Counted from the stretch's first letter, positions 52,781-61,305 are shown. The stretch: 64,000 bases of DNA from Kribbella caucasensis (GCF_004361855.1 NZ_SNWQ01000018.1:92825-156824), one strand, 5' to 3'. Notes: a model not told the origin generated them from the letters alone. Made by a program: numbers and translations.

Positions 52781-53833
52781 GAACACCGCTTGGTTCTCGC
52801 GGCTTCCCGGTGCGCAGTGCCCACAGACGCTACAGGTCTGCGACGTGTACGCAGGATTCACTTTCTCGACCCGGCCGGGCGCCTTGTGCTCCAGGCGCTG
52901 GACGAGCAGCCCCCAGCCGTTGGCCAGGATGCCCCGGTTGAGCCCGGCTTTGGCGCGGCGACGGTTCGGCAGGTACCTCCCTGGTCGTTCGGGGTCGGGT
53001 TTCGGCTTGGGTCGCCGGGTCAGCGGCGCGACCCGCAGGTCCTCCACGCGGATGACATCGAACCGGCGGGCGAGGTCGGTGCTGGTCTTCTCCACCCAGT
53101 CCTTGCGCCGGTCGCCGGCCCGGGCGTACAGCTTCGCGATCGCGACCTGCACCCGGCCGCGGCGCTTGGAGCCGCGACGGCAGCGGGCAAGGCGACGTTG
53201 CAGCTGCTTGAGCCGTGCCTGCTCACGGTCCGACAGCCCAGGACAAGACAGGAGTTCTCCGGTGGACAGGGCGGCCGAGACGGTCACGCCGCGATCCACC
53301 CCGACCAACTCCCCCGTCCCCGGTGCGGGGATCGGCTCCGGGATCGCGGCGAACGCGAGGTACCAGCGACCCATCCGGTCGCAGGTCACGCGGTACGACT
53401 TCGCGTCGGGAATGGCACGGGACAGCCGGAACCGCACCCAGCCGACCTTCGGCACCAGCACCCGCGCCCACTTCCGGCTCAGCTTCTCAACACGGGCCGC
53501 CTGGGAACCGTCGATCCGGAATCCCTCGTGCCGCCCGGCCTTGCGCCAGGTCGGCCGCCGGTGGGTCCCGGCGTGGAAGTTCTTGACCGCCTGGTCGAAG
53601 TCTCGCAGCGCCTGCTGCTGCACGGTCTGCGACCCGGCCCGCAACCACTCGAACGCGGCTCGCGCCTCGGTCAACTGCCGGCACTGCTCAGCAAAGCCCG
53701 GCGTCGCGCCCTTGTCGCGGGTCCACATCGCCCACTGCTCAAGCGCCAGATTCCACAGATACCGGGCGTCCCGACACAGTTCCAGCAACGCAGCCTGCTG
53801 CGCAGGACTCGGGTACATCCGGAACCGGGACAT
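52637..53833 (-). CDS. tnpB: TnpB family RNA-guided endonuclease
   Basis: A 398-residue full-length TnpB. The N-terminal region has MYPSPAQQAALLELCRDARY. The RuvC-like site is split: GVDRGV (Asp), RVEDLRV (Glu) and NADVNAAVNI (Asp). The zinc ribbon CSVCGHC-(17)-CVACGH lies between the last two. All catalytic and metal residues are present, so it may be active. ATG 53833 is used. It runs against the ECF operon. No transposase partner is in the window. Confidence 0.94.
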   Translation of the reverse strand: MSRFRMYPSPAQQAALLELCRDARYLWNLALEQWAMWTRDKGATPGFAEQCRQLTEARAAFEWLRAGSQTVQQQALRDFDQAVKNFHAGTHRRPTWRKAGRHEGFRIDGSQAARVEKLSRKWARVLVPKVGWVRFRLSRAIPDAKSYRVTCDRMGRWYLAFAAIPEPIPAPGTGELVGVDRGVTVSAALSTGELLSCPGLSDREQARLKQLQRRLARCRRGSKRRGRVQVAIAKLYARAGDRRKDWVEKTSTDLARRFDVIRVEDLRVAPLTRRPKPKPDPERPGRYLPNRRRAKAGLNRGILANGWGLLVQRLEHKAPGRVEKVNPAYTSQTCSVCGHCAPGSRENQAVFWCVACGHRANADVNAAVNIAAGRAVSARRETPPRVSSKREPQLAASG

Positions 53834-53937
53834 ACCGCTGATCCAATCAGTTGGGACCGACAGTCCCCAAGCTCCGAAGGGAGGCAGTCGCGGTTCCTCC
53901 CCGCCCTTAAGGACGGGACTTCCCCGCGACAGCTCAG

Positions 53938-54747
53938 GTGAGACTCGTCCGGCTCAAGCCCCGCAGTACTGCGACCCTGTTGCTGGCGTCGCTGGTCGGC
54001 ATCCTCGCCTTCGGTTGGCCGTTGTTATGGCAGACGGACCAGGTCGGGGAGTCGGCGATCGGGCACACCACGGACGCGCCCTGGTTGTTCGTGTTGTTGC
54101 TGCCGTTGCTGGTGGCCGTCGTACTGGCCGAGCTGGCCGAGGCGGGGATCGACGCGAAGGTGATCTCGCTGCTCGGCATGCTCGCCGCGGTCGGTGCTGC
54201 TCTGCGTGCACTCGGGCCCGGTACGGCGGGGCTCGAACCGGGGTTCTTCCTGCTGATCCTGGCGGGGCGGGCGTTCGGGGCCGGGTTCGGGTTCGTGCTG
54301 GGGGCCGTGTCGTTGCTGGCAGGGGCGATGATCAGCGGTGGGGTCGGGCCGTGGATGCCGTTCCAGATGTTCGCCTGTGCGTGGGTCGGGTGCCTGGCCG
54401 GGCTGTTGCCGCGAGTGGGTGGGCGGCTGGAGATCCTGTTACTGGCGGCGTATTCGATGGTGGCGGGCGTGCTGTACGGGTTGGTGATGAACCTGTGGTT
54501 CTGGCCGTATGCGACGTTCGGCAGCGACTTCTCGTTCATCCCGGGCGACTCGCTGGCGGAGAACCTGCATCGGTATTTCCTGTTCGTGGTGGCAACGTCC
54601 CTGGGGTGGGACATTCCGCGCGGAGTGCTGTGCGCCGTACTGGTGCTGGGGTTGGGCCGGCCGATTCTGAACGCGTTCCGGCGGACCGCGCGGAAGGCGG
54701 CGTTCGACGTACCGGTGGTGTTCGAGTCCGGGAGGACTGATGGCTGA
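53938..54747 (+). CDS. ECF transporter substrate-binding S component
   Basis: A 269-residue membrane protein with six or so helices and a conserved GRAFGAGFGFVLGAVSLLAGA region typical of ECF S components. The position after EcfT and EcfA, before cobU and cobS, under a B12 riboswitch, suggests cobalamin or cobinamide uptake. GTG 53938 is the first codon outside the tnpB element. The ribosome site before it now comes from the element and looks weak, so its expression may have fallen. It overlaps cobU by 8 nt. Confidence 0.9.
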   Translation: MRLVRLKPRSTATLLLASLVGILAFGWPLLWQTDQVGESAIGHTTDAPWLFVLLLPLLVAVVLAELAEAGIDAKVISLLGMLAAVGAALRALGPGTAGLEPGFFLLILAGRAFGAGFGFVLGAVSLLAGAMISGGVGPWMPFQMFACAWVGCLAGLLPRVGGRLEILLLAAYSMVAGVLYGLVMNLWFWPYATFGSDFSFIPGDSLAENLHRYFLFVVATSLGWDIPRGVLCAVLVLGLGRPILNAFRRTARKAAFDVPVVFESGRTDG

Positions 54748-55441
54748 GTTGGTGACCGGTCCGGACGGCGCTGTCGTCGACGGTGTGCTTCGGCTCGGAC
54801 GTGACGGGACCGTGGGGGTTGAGGGCTACGAGGTCTCCACTGTGCGGACCCCACACGGACTCCGGTACGACGTACGCACGCCCGATGGGTCTTCGTTGTC
54901 GTGGACCACGCCCGTTGAGTCGCAGCGGACCCTGATACTTGGTGGGGCCCGATCCGGCAAGTCCACCGAGGCGGAGCGCCTACTCGCCGACCACCCGGAC
55001 ACCCTGTACGTCGCGACCGGTGGGGACGGATCGGCCGATCCTGAGTGGGCTGCGCGGATCGCCATGCACCGTGCGCGTCGTCCGTCGACGTGGGGGCTGG
55101 CCGAGACGATCGACCTGGTGCCGCTGCTCGACTCCCCTGGTCCGCCTCTGCTGGTGGACTGCCTGACCCTCTGGCTGGCCCGCACGATGGACGCCTGCGA
55201 CGTCTGGGCGTCACCCGACCGGGTGGTCGAGGTCGAAGCCGAGATCGCCGCCCTCGCCGCCGCGTGGTCCCGGACCCCCCGCCTGGTGGTTGCCGTCAGC
55301 AACGAGGTCGGCGCGGGCGTAGTACCCGCCGATCCCGGCACCCGCCTCTACCGAGACCTGATGGGCCGCGTGAACACCACCATCGCCCACCACTCCACCA
55401 CCGTCCTCTGGTGCATCGCCGGCCGAACGGTTCCCCTCTGA
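54740..55441 (+). CDS. cobU: Adenosylcobinamide kinase/guanylyltransferase with N-terminal extension
   Basis: A 233-residue enzyme that phosphorylates adenosylcobinamide and adds GMP. The P-loop is ILGGARSGKST (about residues 66-76), with VDCLTLWLAR and VAVSNEVGAGVVP as family motifs. The usual CobU starts near the P-loop. Here about 60 extra residues (GYEVSTVRTPHGLRYDVRT) precede it, of unknown use. ATG 54740 overlaps the S component; its TGA overlaps cobS (TGATG). Confidence 0.94.
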   Translation: MAELVTGPDGAVVDGVLRLGRDGTVGVEGYEVSTVRTPHGLRYDVRTPDGSSLSWTTPVESQRTLILGGARSGKSTEAERLLADHPDTLYVATGGDGSADPEWAARIAMHRARRPSTWGLAETIDLVPLLDSPGPPLLVDCLTLWLARTMDACDVWASPDRVVEVEAEIAALAAAWSRTPRLVVAVSNEVGAGVVPADPGTRLYRDLMGRVNTTIAHHSTTVLWCIAGRTVPL

Positions 55442-56289
55442 TGCTTGACGGGTTGAAGTTGGCGTTGGGGACGCTGACGGTTCTCCCGGCGCCGATGCCG
55501 TCCAAGGTCGACCGGCGGATCGCGGGGCGGGCGATGGTGTTCGCGCCTGGGATCGGGCTGCTGCTTGGCGGATTCGCGGCGTTGGTCGTGGCCGGTGTTC
55601 AAGCGTTGAAGCCGGAGGCGGATCTGCTGGCGGCTGTGCTCGGGGTGCTGGTACTGGTGGTGTTGTCGGGCGCACTGCATCTCGACGGGCTGGCCGACTT
55701 CGCCGATGCGCTCGGCAGCCGGCGGGATCGCGAGACCATGTTGCGGATCATGAAGCAGAGCGACATCGGCCCGTTCGGCGTCGTCGCGATCGTCACCGTT
55801 CTGCTGATCGACGTCGCCGCGCTCACCACTTGCATCACCGCAGGCTTCGGCTGGCAGTCCATCCTCATCGCGACCACCGCCAGCCGCCTCACCCTCCCCT
55901 GGTCCTGCCGCACCACCATCCCAACCGCCCGCCCCGACGGCCTGGGCGCACTCGTAGCCTCCACGGTCCCCCTGCGCGCCGCCGCCCTAACCACCATCAC
56001 AACCCTCGCCGCCACCCTCCTCCTCACCTGGCTCACCACCCCCTCCACCAACCACCCCGCCTCCAGCACCACCCCGCCCACCCCGCTAGCCACCCCAACC
56101 ACCGCCCTCGCCTCCGCCCCGACCACCCTCATCGCCACCACAGCCGCCGTCCTGATCGCCGTCGCCACCGCACTCGCCGTAACCCACCGCGCCCGCAAAA
56201 CCCTGAACGGAATCACCGGCGACGTCCTAGGCGCCACAGTCGAACTAGCCCTCCCCACCACCCTCCTGACCCTCGCCCTAACCACCTGA
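55441..56289 (+). CDS. cobS: Adenosylcobinamide-GDP ribazoletransferase (cobalamin synthase)
   Basis: A 282-residue membrane enzyme joining adenosylcobinamide-GDP and alpha-ribazole. The motif ALHLDGLADFADALGSRRDR (about 80-99) and KQSDIGPFGVV mark the active site. A Thr/Pro/Ala-rich stretch (about residues 200-235) interrupts the helices. Base use changes within the gene: G-rich on this strand before about 55870, strongly C-rich and G-poor after it. ATG 55441 overlaps cobU by 1 nt. Confidence 0.93.
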   Translation: MLDGLKLALGTLTVLPAPMPSKVDRRIAGRAMVFAPGIGLLLGGFAALVVAGVQALKPEADLLAAVLGVLVLVVLSGALHLDGLADFADALGSRRDRETMLRIMKQSDIGPFGVVAIVTVLLIDVAALTTCITAGFGWQSILIATTASRLTLPWSCRTTIPTARPDGLGALVASTVPLRAAALTTITTLAATLLLTWLTTPSTNHPASSTTPPTPLATPTTALASAPTTLIATTAAVLIAVATALAVTHRARKTLNGITGDVLGATVELALPTTLLTLALTT

Positions 56290-56307
56290 CCCGCCGCCGC
56301 AATCTCA

Positions 56308-56388
56308 GAGGCCAACCTTCGAACTGAATGGTTGCCCCCTCGAAATCTGAGTGGGTAACCATCCATCTCCGAGGTCAACCTCCGAGAT
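56308..56388. repeat. Repeats and hairpin after cobS
   Basis: A direct repeat (GAGGCCAACCTTCGA and GAGGTCAACCTCCGA) lies about 63 nt apart. A 10-bp stem (56328-56337 with 56353-56362, one G-T pair) sits between. It may end the cob operon. The remainder of 56290-56658 (369 nt) has no gene; two TACGCGTA-containing palindromes (56459-56466 and 56554-56563) stand before the ROK gene. Confidence 0.4.
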
Positions 56389-56658
56389 GCGGGCCTCGGC
56401 GAGTGGGTTTCACGTCGGCGCGGCGTCGCGGGGTGATTGCGCTTCACGTCCGCGCGGATACGCGTAGTACAGGGGGCTGCCGACCAAAGCGGGTCTGGTG
56501 CTGGTGGGGTGGCTGGTGCACTAGTGTCGCCGGTGACGTCCTGGCGGGCAGGACTACGCGTAGCGGCGAGGGCACATGGCGATCAGGTTCGGATTCGGCG
56601 CGACCGGCGAGGCAGCGGCTCCCACCGCACTGGCCTCTGGATCCGTTATCTTTATGTA

Positions 56659-57861
56659 ATGAACGCAACCCGCCCAGCACCGGGCTCACAGGCTTCGTTG
56701 CGCGAAGCCAACCGTGAGCGTGTCCTGCGGGTTGTCCGGCAGCACGGCCCGCTCACCCAGGTCGAGATCGCCGCCGCCTCCGGACTCTCCGCGGCCACCG
56801 TGTCGAACATGGTGAAGGAGCTCGACACCGCCGGCATGGTCGGCCTCTCCCGCAGCATCCGCAACGGCCGCCGCGCCGTCCTGGTGTCACTGGCCTCCGG
56901 CGGCGGACTGCTCGCCGGAGTCGCGTTCGGCGAGCGCGACGTCCGGGTCGCGATCGCGTCGGAGAGCCGCGAGATCCTCGCCCAGCAACTGATGCCGCTG
57001 CAGGCGGACCACGTCGCCGACGACGGCATGGAGCGCGCCGCCCGACTGCTCGCCGACCTCGCCGAGACCGTCGGCCGCGGCGTCGAGGACATCGGCGCGA
57101 TCGGCTTCGGCCTGCCCGCGCCGGTCGACTCCGTCAGCGGCGAAGCGGGTTCGGACGCGGTGCTCCCCGGCTGGCGTGGTGTCAACGTCGCGGACGCGAT
57201 GTCGGCCCACCTCAACGCTCCCGTCGTCCTCGACAACACCGCGAACCTCGCCGCCCTCGGCGAACTACGAGCCGGCGCGCTGCGCGGCGTACAGCACGGG
57301 TGCTACATCAAGTTCTCGTACGGCGTGGGCGCGGGCATCGTGCTCGGCGGCGAAGTGTTCCGCGGCTCAGCCGGTACGGCGGGCGAGATCGGCCACCTCA
57401 CCATCGACGAGAACGGCCCGATCTGCCGTTGCGGCAACCGTGGCTGCCTCGACACGTTCGTCGGCTCGCGCGCGATCCTCAACTCCCTGGCCGCCTCGCA
57501 CGGACCACTGCGGCTCCGGGACGTCGTCACCCGGGCCGTGGCCGGTGACCTCGGCTGCCGCCGGGTGATCGAGGACGCGGGCCGCCGGGTCGGTGTCGCG
57601 GTGGCCGGACTGGTGAATCTCTTCAATCCCGAGGTCATCGTGGTCGGCGGCAAGATGGCCGAGGCGGGCGACCTGGTGCTGGTCCCGCTGCGCGAGGCGC
57701 TCGACCGGTGCGCGATCCCGAGCGCGGCCGCGACCGTCGAGTTACGGCCGGCTGAACTCGGCGACGATGCGGATGTGATCGGCGCCATTCAGGTGGCCTC
57801 CGAGCTCAGCCACCAGCGCGCGACCGCCGGGAGGACCACCGGGCAGGCGACTCCCGTGTAA
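56659..57861 (+). CDS. ROK family transcriptional regulator
   Basis: A 400-residue repressor-type ROK protein. It has an N-terminal winged HTH (RVLRVVRQHGPLTQVEIAAA, SAATVSNMVKELDTAG, about 20-75), then a sugar-kinase-like domain with GFGLPAPVD, YGVGAGIVLGG and the zinc motif GHLTI-(8)-CRCGNRGCLDTF. It senses a sugar and likely controls the ABC transporter just downstream. ATG 56659 lies only about 7 nt after TATCTT, which could be a -10 box of a leaderless mRNA. Two palindromes beyond its stop are likely binding sites. Confidence 0.93.
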   Translation: MNATRPAPGSQASLREANRERVLRVVRQHGPLTQVEIAAASGLSAATVSNMVKELDTAGMVGLSRSIRNGRRAVLVSLASGGGLLAGVAFGERDVRVAIASESREILAQQLMPLQADHVADDGMERAARLLADLAETVGRGVEDIGAIGFGLPAPVDSVSGEAGSDAVLPGWRGVNVADAMSAHLNAPVVLDNTANLAALGELRAGALRGVQHGCYIKFSYGVGAGIVLGGEVFRGSAGTAGEIGHLTIDENGPICRCGNRGCLDTFVGSRAILNSLAASHGPLRLRDVVTRAVAGDLGCRRVIEDAGRRVGVAVAGLVNLFNPEVIVVGGKMAEAGDLVLVPLREALDRCAIPSAAATVELRPAELGDDADVIGAIQVASELSHQRATAGRTTGQATPV

Positions 57862-57878
57862 CACCAATATGTCTATTT

Positions 57879-57904
57879 CTTGAATTCAAGTCTTGACGTC
57901 AAGA
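57879..57904. promoter_or_regulatory. Twin palindromic operators, probable ROK binding site
   Basis: CTTGAATTCAAG (57879-57890) and CTTGACGTCAAG (57892-57903; 14 bp with flanks) are perfect palindromes of the same half-site CTTGA, one base apart. They lie 60-80 nt upstream of the binding-protein gene. A further CAAG/CTTGA pair follows (57906-57919). The layout fits two dimers of the ROK regulator blocking the transporter promoter. Confidence 0.75.
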
Positions 57905-57961
57905 TCAAGGCGAGCTTGACTCTGCTCAGGCCTACTCGGGCCCTCACGTCAAGGAGCACAG

Positions 57962-59032
57962 ATGTCCGTCTCTACATCCCGCATCGTCGGCGTCGGTATC
58001 GCCGTCTCGGCCCTTGCCCTGTCCCTCGCCGCCTGCGGATCGGACGAACCGGCTGCGGGCAGCAGCTCCGGCGCCAAGAAGGTCGCCCTGCTGCTCCCCG
58101 AGTCCAAGACCACCCGGTACGAGGCGCTGGACCGGCCGCTGTTCACCGACGCGCTCAAGACGGCCTGCGCCGACTGCGAGCTGATCTACAGCAACGCCGA
58201 CCAGGACGCCGCCAAGCAACAGCAGCAGGCCGAGGCCGCGCTGACCCAGGGCGCGAACGTGCTGGTGCTCGACCCGGTCGACGGCAAGGCCGCCGCCGCG
58301 GTGGTCGCCTCCGCCAAGAGCCAGAACGTGCCGGTGATCGCCTACGACCGCTTCATCGAGGGCGCCGACTACTACGTCTCGTTCGAGAACGAGGCGGTCG
58401 GCAAGCTGCAGGCCCAGACCCTGGTCGACACGCTGAAGTCGGGCGGCAAGACGTCCGGCAACATCGCCATGATCAACGGCGCGCCGACCGACCCGAACGC
58501 GGCCGACTTCAAGAAGGGCGCGCACAGCGTGCTCGACGCCAGCGGCTACAAGGTCGCCGCCGAGTTCGACACCCCGGACTGGAGCCCGGACAAGGCGCAG
58601 GCCTGGATGGAGGGCCAGCTGAGCGCGATCAAGAACGGCCTGGTCGGCGTGTACGCCGCGAACGACGGCACCGCGGGCGGCGCGATCGCGGCCCTCAAGG
58701 GCGGCGGCGTGACCCCGTTGCCGCCGGTCACCGGCCAGGACTCCGAGCTGGCCGCGATCCAGCGGATCATCGCCGGTGACCAGGCGATGACCATCTACAA
58801 GGCCGTGAAGCCGCAGGCCGAGGCCGCCGCCAAGGGCGCGGTCGCGCTGGCGAACGGCAACAAGCCCGAGTCGACCACCGACAAGCAGGGCGTCCCGTCG
58901 ACGATTCTCGACCCGGTCGCCGTCACCAAGGCCAACATCAACGACACTGTGGTGAAGGACGGGATCTACAAGGTGTCCGACATCTGCACCGCGTCTTTCG
59001 CGGCCGCCTGCGCAACCGCCGGCCTCAAGTAA
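57962..59032 (+). CDS. Sugar ABC transporter substrate-binding lipoprotein (xylose type)
   Basis: A 356-residue periplasmic-binding-protein-like lipoprotein: signal peptide and lipobox LSLAAC, then two alpha/beta lobes of the XylF/RbsB class (KTTRYEALDRPLFTDALK, LVLDPVDGKAAAAVV, PVIAYDRFIEGADYYVSFEN, VYAANDGTAGG). The closest familiar pattern is D-xylose-binding protein, but related multiple-sugar receptors look alike. ATG 57962 follows AAGGAG. It is the first gene of a three-gene transporter operon under the twin palindromes. Confidence 0.92.
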   Translation: MSVSTSRIVGVGIAVSALALSLAACGSDEPAAGSSSGAKKVALLLPESKTTRYEALDRPLFTDALKTACADCELIYSNADQDAAKQQQQAEAALTQGANVLVLDPVDGKAAAAVVASAKSQNVPVIAYDRFIEGADYYVSFENEAVGKLQAQTLVDTLKSGGKTSGNIAMINGAPTDPNAADFKKGAHSVLDASGYKVAAEFDTPDWSPDKAQAWMEGQLSAIKNGLVGVYAANDGTAGGAIAALKGGGVTPLPPVTGQDSELAAIQRIIAGDQAMTIYKAVKPQAEAAAKGAVALANGNKPESTTDKQGVPSTILDPVAVTKANINDTVVKDGIYKVSDICTASFAAACATAGLK

Positions 59033-59040
59033 GCCCGCCT

Positions 59041-59080
59041 CGGCGGCACCCCCGGCTTGAGGAGGCCGGGGGTGCCGCCG
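59041..59080 (+). terminator. Intercistronic hairpin after the binding-protein gene
   Basis: A perfect 16-bp stem (59041-59056 with 59065-59080) and an 8-nt loop lie between the binding-protein and ATPase genes. No T-run follows. Such hairpins commonly stabilise the 5' transcript or end part of it, giving more binding protein than membrane parts. Confidence 0.75.
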
Positions 59081-59119
59081 CAGCGACGGCGTGACCGAAA
59101 GCCCCAGGAGGCTGAATCG

Positions 59120-59929
59120 ATGACTGTCACTCCCGCTCCCGTGACGACCAGCACCGTGCTGGAACTGCGGGGCGTCTCCAAGCGCTTCGGCGCGGTCCAG
59201 GCGCTGAAGAACATCGACCTGGACGTGCGCGCTGGTGAAGTGCTCGCCCTGGTCGGCGACAACGGCGCCGGCAAGTCGACGCTGGTGAAGACCATCGCCG
59301 GGGTCTACACCGCCGACGACGGGACCATGGTGTTCGACGGGCGGGAGGTCCGGGTCGGCAGTCCGGCCGAGGCCCAGCACCTCGGCATCGCCACGGTCTT
59401 CCAGGACCTGGCCCTGTGCGACAACCTCGACGTGGTCGCGAACCTGTACCTCGGCCGCGAACTGCGCACCGGCCGGGTCCTCGACGAGGTCGAGATGGAG
59501 CGCTCGTCCTGGGAACTGCTCCGGCAGCTGTCGGCGAAGATCCCGTCGGTACGGATCCCGGTGGCCAGCCTGTCCGGCGGCCAGCGGCAGACGGTCGCGA
59601 TCGCCCGCAGCCTGCTCGGTCAGCCGAAGGTGGTGATGCTCGACGAGCCGACCGCCGCGCTCGGCGTGGCCCAGACCGCCGAGGTGCTCAACCTGGTCGA
59701 GCGACTCCGCGAGCGCGGTCTCGCCGTCATCCTGATCAGTCACAACATGGCCGACGTGATGGCAGTCGCCGACCGGGTCGCCGTACTCCGCCTCGGCCGC
59801 AACAACGGGGTCTTCACGGTCAGCGACACCAGGACGCAGGACATCATCGCCGCGATCACCGGCGCCACCGACAACGCGGTCTCCGAACGCGCGGCGCGTC
59901 GTACCCAGCAGGAAGGTTCCGCATCATGA
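59120..59929 (+). CDS. Sugar ABC transporter ATP-binding protein
   Basis: A 269-residue single ABC domain: GDNGAGKST (about 47-55), Q-loop VFQDLALCDN, signature LSGGQRQ, Walker B VVMLDEPTAALG and ISHNMADVM with the switch His. Xylose/ribose systems often have two fused domains (XylG/RbsA); here there is one, as in many actinobacterial relatives. ATG 59120 follows AGGAGG. The permease start overlaps its stop (ATGA). Confidence 0.94.
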   Translation: MTVTPAPVTTSTVLELRGVSKRFGAVQALKNIDLDVRAGEVLALVGDNGAGKSTLVKTIAGVYTADDGTMVFDGREVRVGSPAEAQHLGIATVFQDLALCDNLDVVANLYLGRELRTGRVLDEVEMERSSWELLRQLSAKIPSVRIPVASLSGGQRQTVAIARSLLGQPKVVMLDEPTAALGVAQTAEVLNLVERLRERGLAVILISHNMADVMAVADRVAVLRLGRNNGVFTVSDTRTQDIIAAITGATDNAVSERAARRTQQEGSAS

Positions 59930-61233
59930 CCATCGACGATTCCGGGGTCAGAGTGCAGGACAGCACCGTGCCGGGCAACGGCAACAACAACAGCAGCACG
60001 GCGGCGGAGCTGCCGGCCGACCTGCAGGACGAGCGGCTGATCGCCAGCCACGGGTTCAGCGGCGCGGTCGAAGCGTTCACCGCCCGGCTCCGGTCCGGCG
60101 ACCTGGGCTCGGTCCCGGTCGTGGTCGGGCTGATCATCATCTGGGCGGTCTTCCAGATCGCCAACAGCTCGTTCCTGTCCAGCCGCAACCTGGTCAACCT
60201 GACCCTGCAGACCACCTCGGTCGGAGTCATTGCCATCGGCATCGTCCTGGTCCTGCTGCTGGGCGAGATCGACCTGTCGGTCGGCTCGGTCAGCGGGCTG
60301 TCGGCCGCGGTGCTCGGCGTCACCTTCGTCAACCAGGGCTGGCCGCTCGCCCTGTCGCTCATCGCCGGCGTCCTGCTCGGCCTGGTGATCGGGTTGTTCT
60401 ACGGCGCGCTGTACACCCGGTTCGGCGTACCGAGCTTCGTCATCACGCTGGCCGGTCTGCTCGGTTTCCTCGGTCTGCAGCTGCTGGTCCTGGGCAAGGA
60501 GGGTTCGCTCAACCTGCCGTTCGACTCCGCGCTCGTCGGATTCGCCACCCGCAGCTTCCTCTCCCCCGCGCTGGCCTACGGGCTGGTCGCGGTGGTCGTC
60601 GCAGTGTACCTCCTCAGCCGGCTGCGCAGTCGAGGCGCCCGTGCAGCCGCCGGGCTGTCGGCCGCGCCGACGTCGATCATCGCGATCAAGGCCGGCGCCC
60701 TCGCCGTGATCCTGCTGGTTCCGGTGCTGGTGCTGAACGGGGACCGTGGCGTCTCCTCGATGTTCCTGTTGTTCGTCGGAATGGTGGTGGCCACCGACTT
60801 CGCCATCCGGCGGACCCGGTGGGGCCGCTCGGTGGTCGCGGTCGGCGGCAACGTCGAGGCCGCCCGGCGCGCCGGTATCAACGTGCGGATGATCTACCTG
60901 ACCGTGTTCGCGGCCTGCTCGACCTTCGCCGCCGTCGGCGGTCTGCTGGCCGCCGCCCGGCTGGTCGCGGTGAACCAGAGCAGCGGTGGCGCGGACACCA
61001 ACCTGAACGCGATCGCCGCCGCCGTGATCGGTGGCACCAGCCTGTTCGGCGGCCGCGGATCGGCGTACTCCGCACTGCTCGGCGCACTGGTGATCATGTC
61101 GATCTCCAACGGCCTGGCCCTGCTCAGCCTCGACTCGTCGGTCCGCTTCATGGTGACCGCCGGCGTCCTGCTGATCGCCGTCACCATCGACTCGCTCAGC
61201 CGCCGCAGCCGGCAGGCACACGGAAGGGCGTAA
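59926..61233 (+). CDS. Sugar ABC transporter permease (XylH/RbsC family)
   Basis: A 435-residue permease with about ten membrane helices and the family signatures EIDLSVGSVSGLSA, GVPSFVITLAGLLGFLG, GGNVEAARRAGI and AAAVIGGTSLFGGRGS. A hydrophilic N-terminal 60 residues (GNGNNNSSTAAE) is longer than usual. ATG 59926 overlaps the ATPase stop. Confidence 0.94.
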   Translation: MTIDDSGVRVQDSTVPGNGNNNSSTAAELPADLQDERLIASHGFSGAVEAFTARLRSGDLGSVPVVVGLIIIWAVFQIANSSFLSSRNLVNLTLQTTSVGVIAIGIVLVLLLGEIDLSVGSVSGLSAAVLGVTFVNQGWPLALSLIAGVLLGLVIGLFYGALYTRFGVPSFVITLAGLLGFLGLQLLVLGKEGSLNLPFDSALVGFATRSFLSPALAYGLVAVVVAVYLLSRLRSRGARAAAGLSAAPTSIIAIKAGALAVILLVPVLVLNGDRGVSSMFLLFVGMVVATDFAIRRTRWGRSVVAVGGNVEAARRAGINVRMIYLTVFAACSTFAAVGGLLAAARLVAVNQSSGGADTNLNAIAAAVIGGTSLFGGRGSAYSALLGALVIMSISNGLALLSLDSSVRFMVTAGVLLIAVTIDSLSRRSRQAHGRA

Positions 61234-61305
61234 CTCGAAGACCCGGTGGGCTCCCGTCTCGACCCCTGCATCGGCGGGAGCCCGCCGCACCAACTTCCCG
61301 GTACG

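Larger units (their letters stand above)
52597..53937 (-). mobile_element. Solitary tnpB element of the IS200/IS605 (IS1341-like) type
   Basis: About 1.34 kb between the ATPase gene and the S-component gene. Each end has a similar imperfect hairpin: 52607-52626 (CCCCGCCCTGAGGGACGGGG) and 53900-53917 (CCCGCCCTTAAGGACGGG). On the minus strand the right end finishes in GTCAA, as in ISDra2-like elements. There is no tnpA. Removing 52597-53937 joins GCATC to GTGAGACTC. That restores an ATPase ending in the same residues, with a GTGA overlap to the next gene, so the ends are probably exact. No target duplication is expected for this family. Confidence 0.82.

Noticed and set aside
52637..53833. tnpB as a decayed remnant
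   Set aside because: Length, all three RuvC acidic residues, the zinc ribbon and both end hairpins are present, so I treat it as complete.
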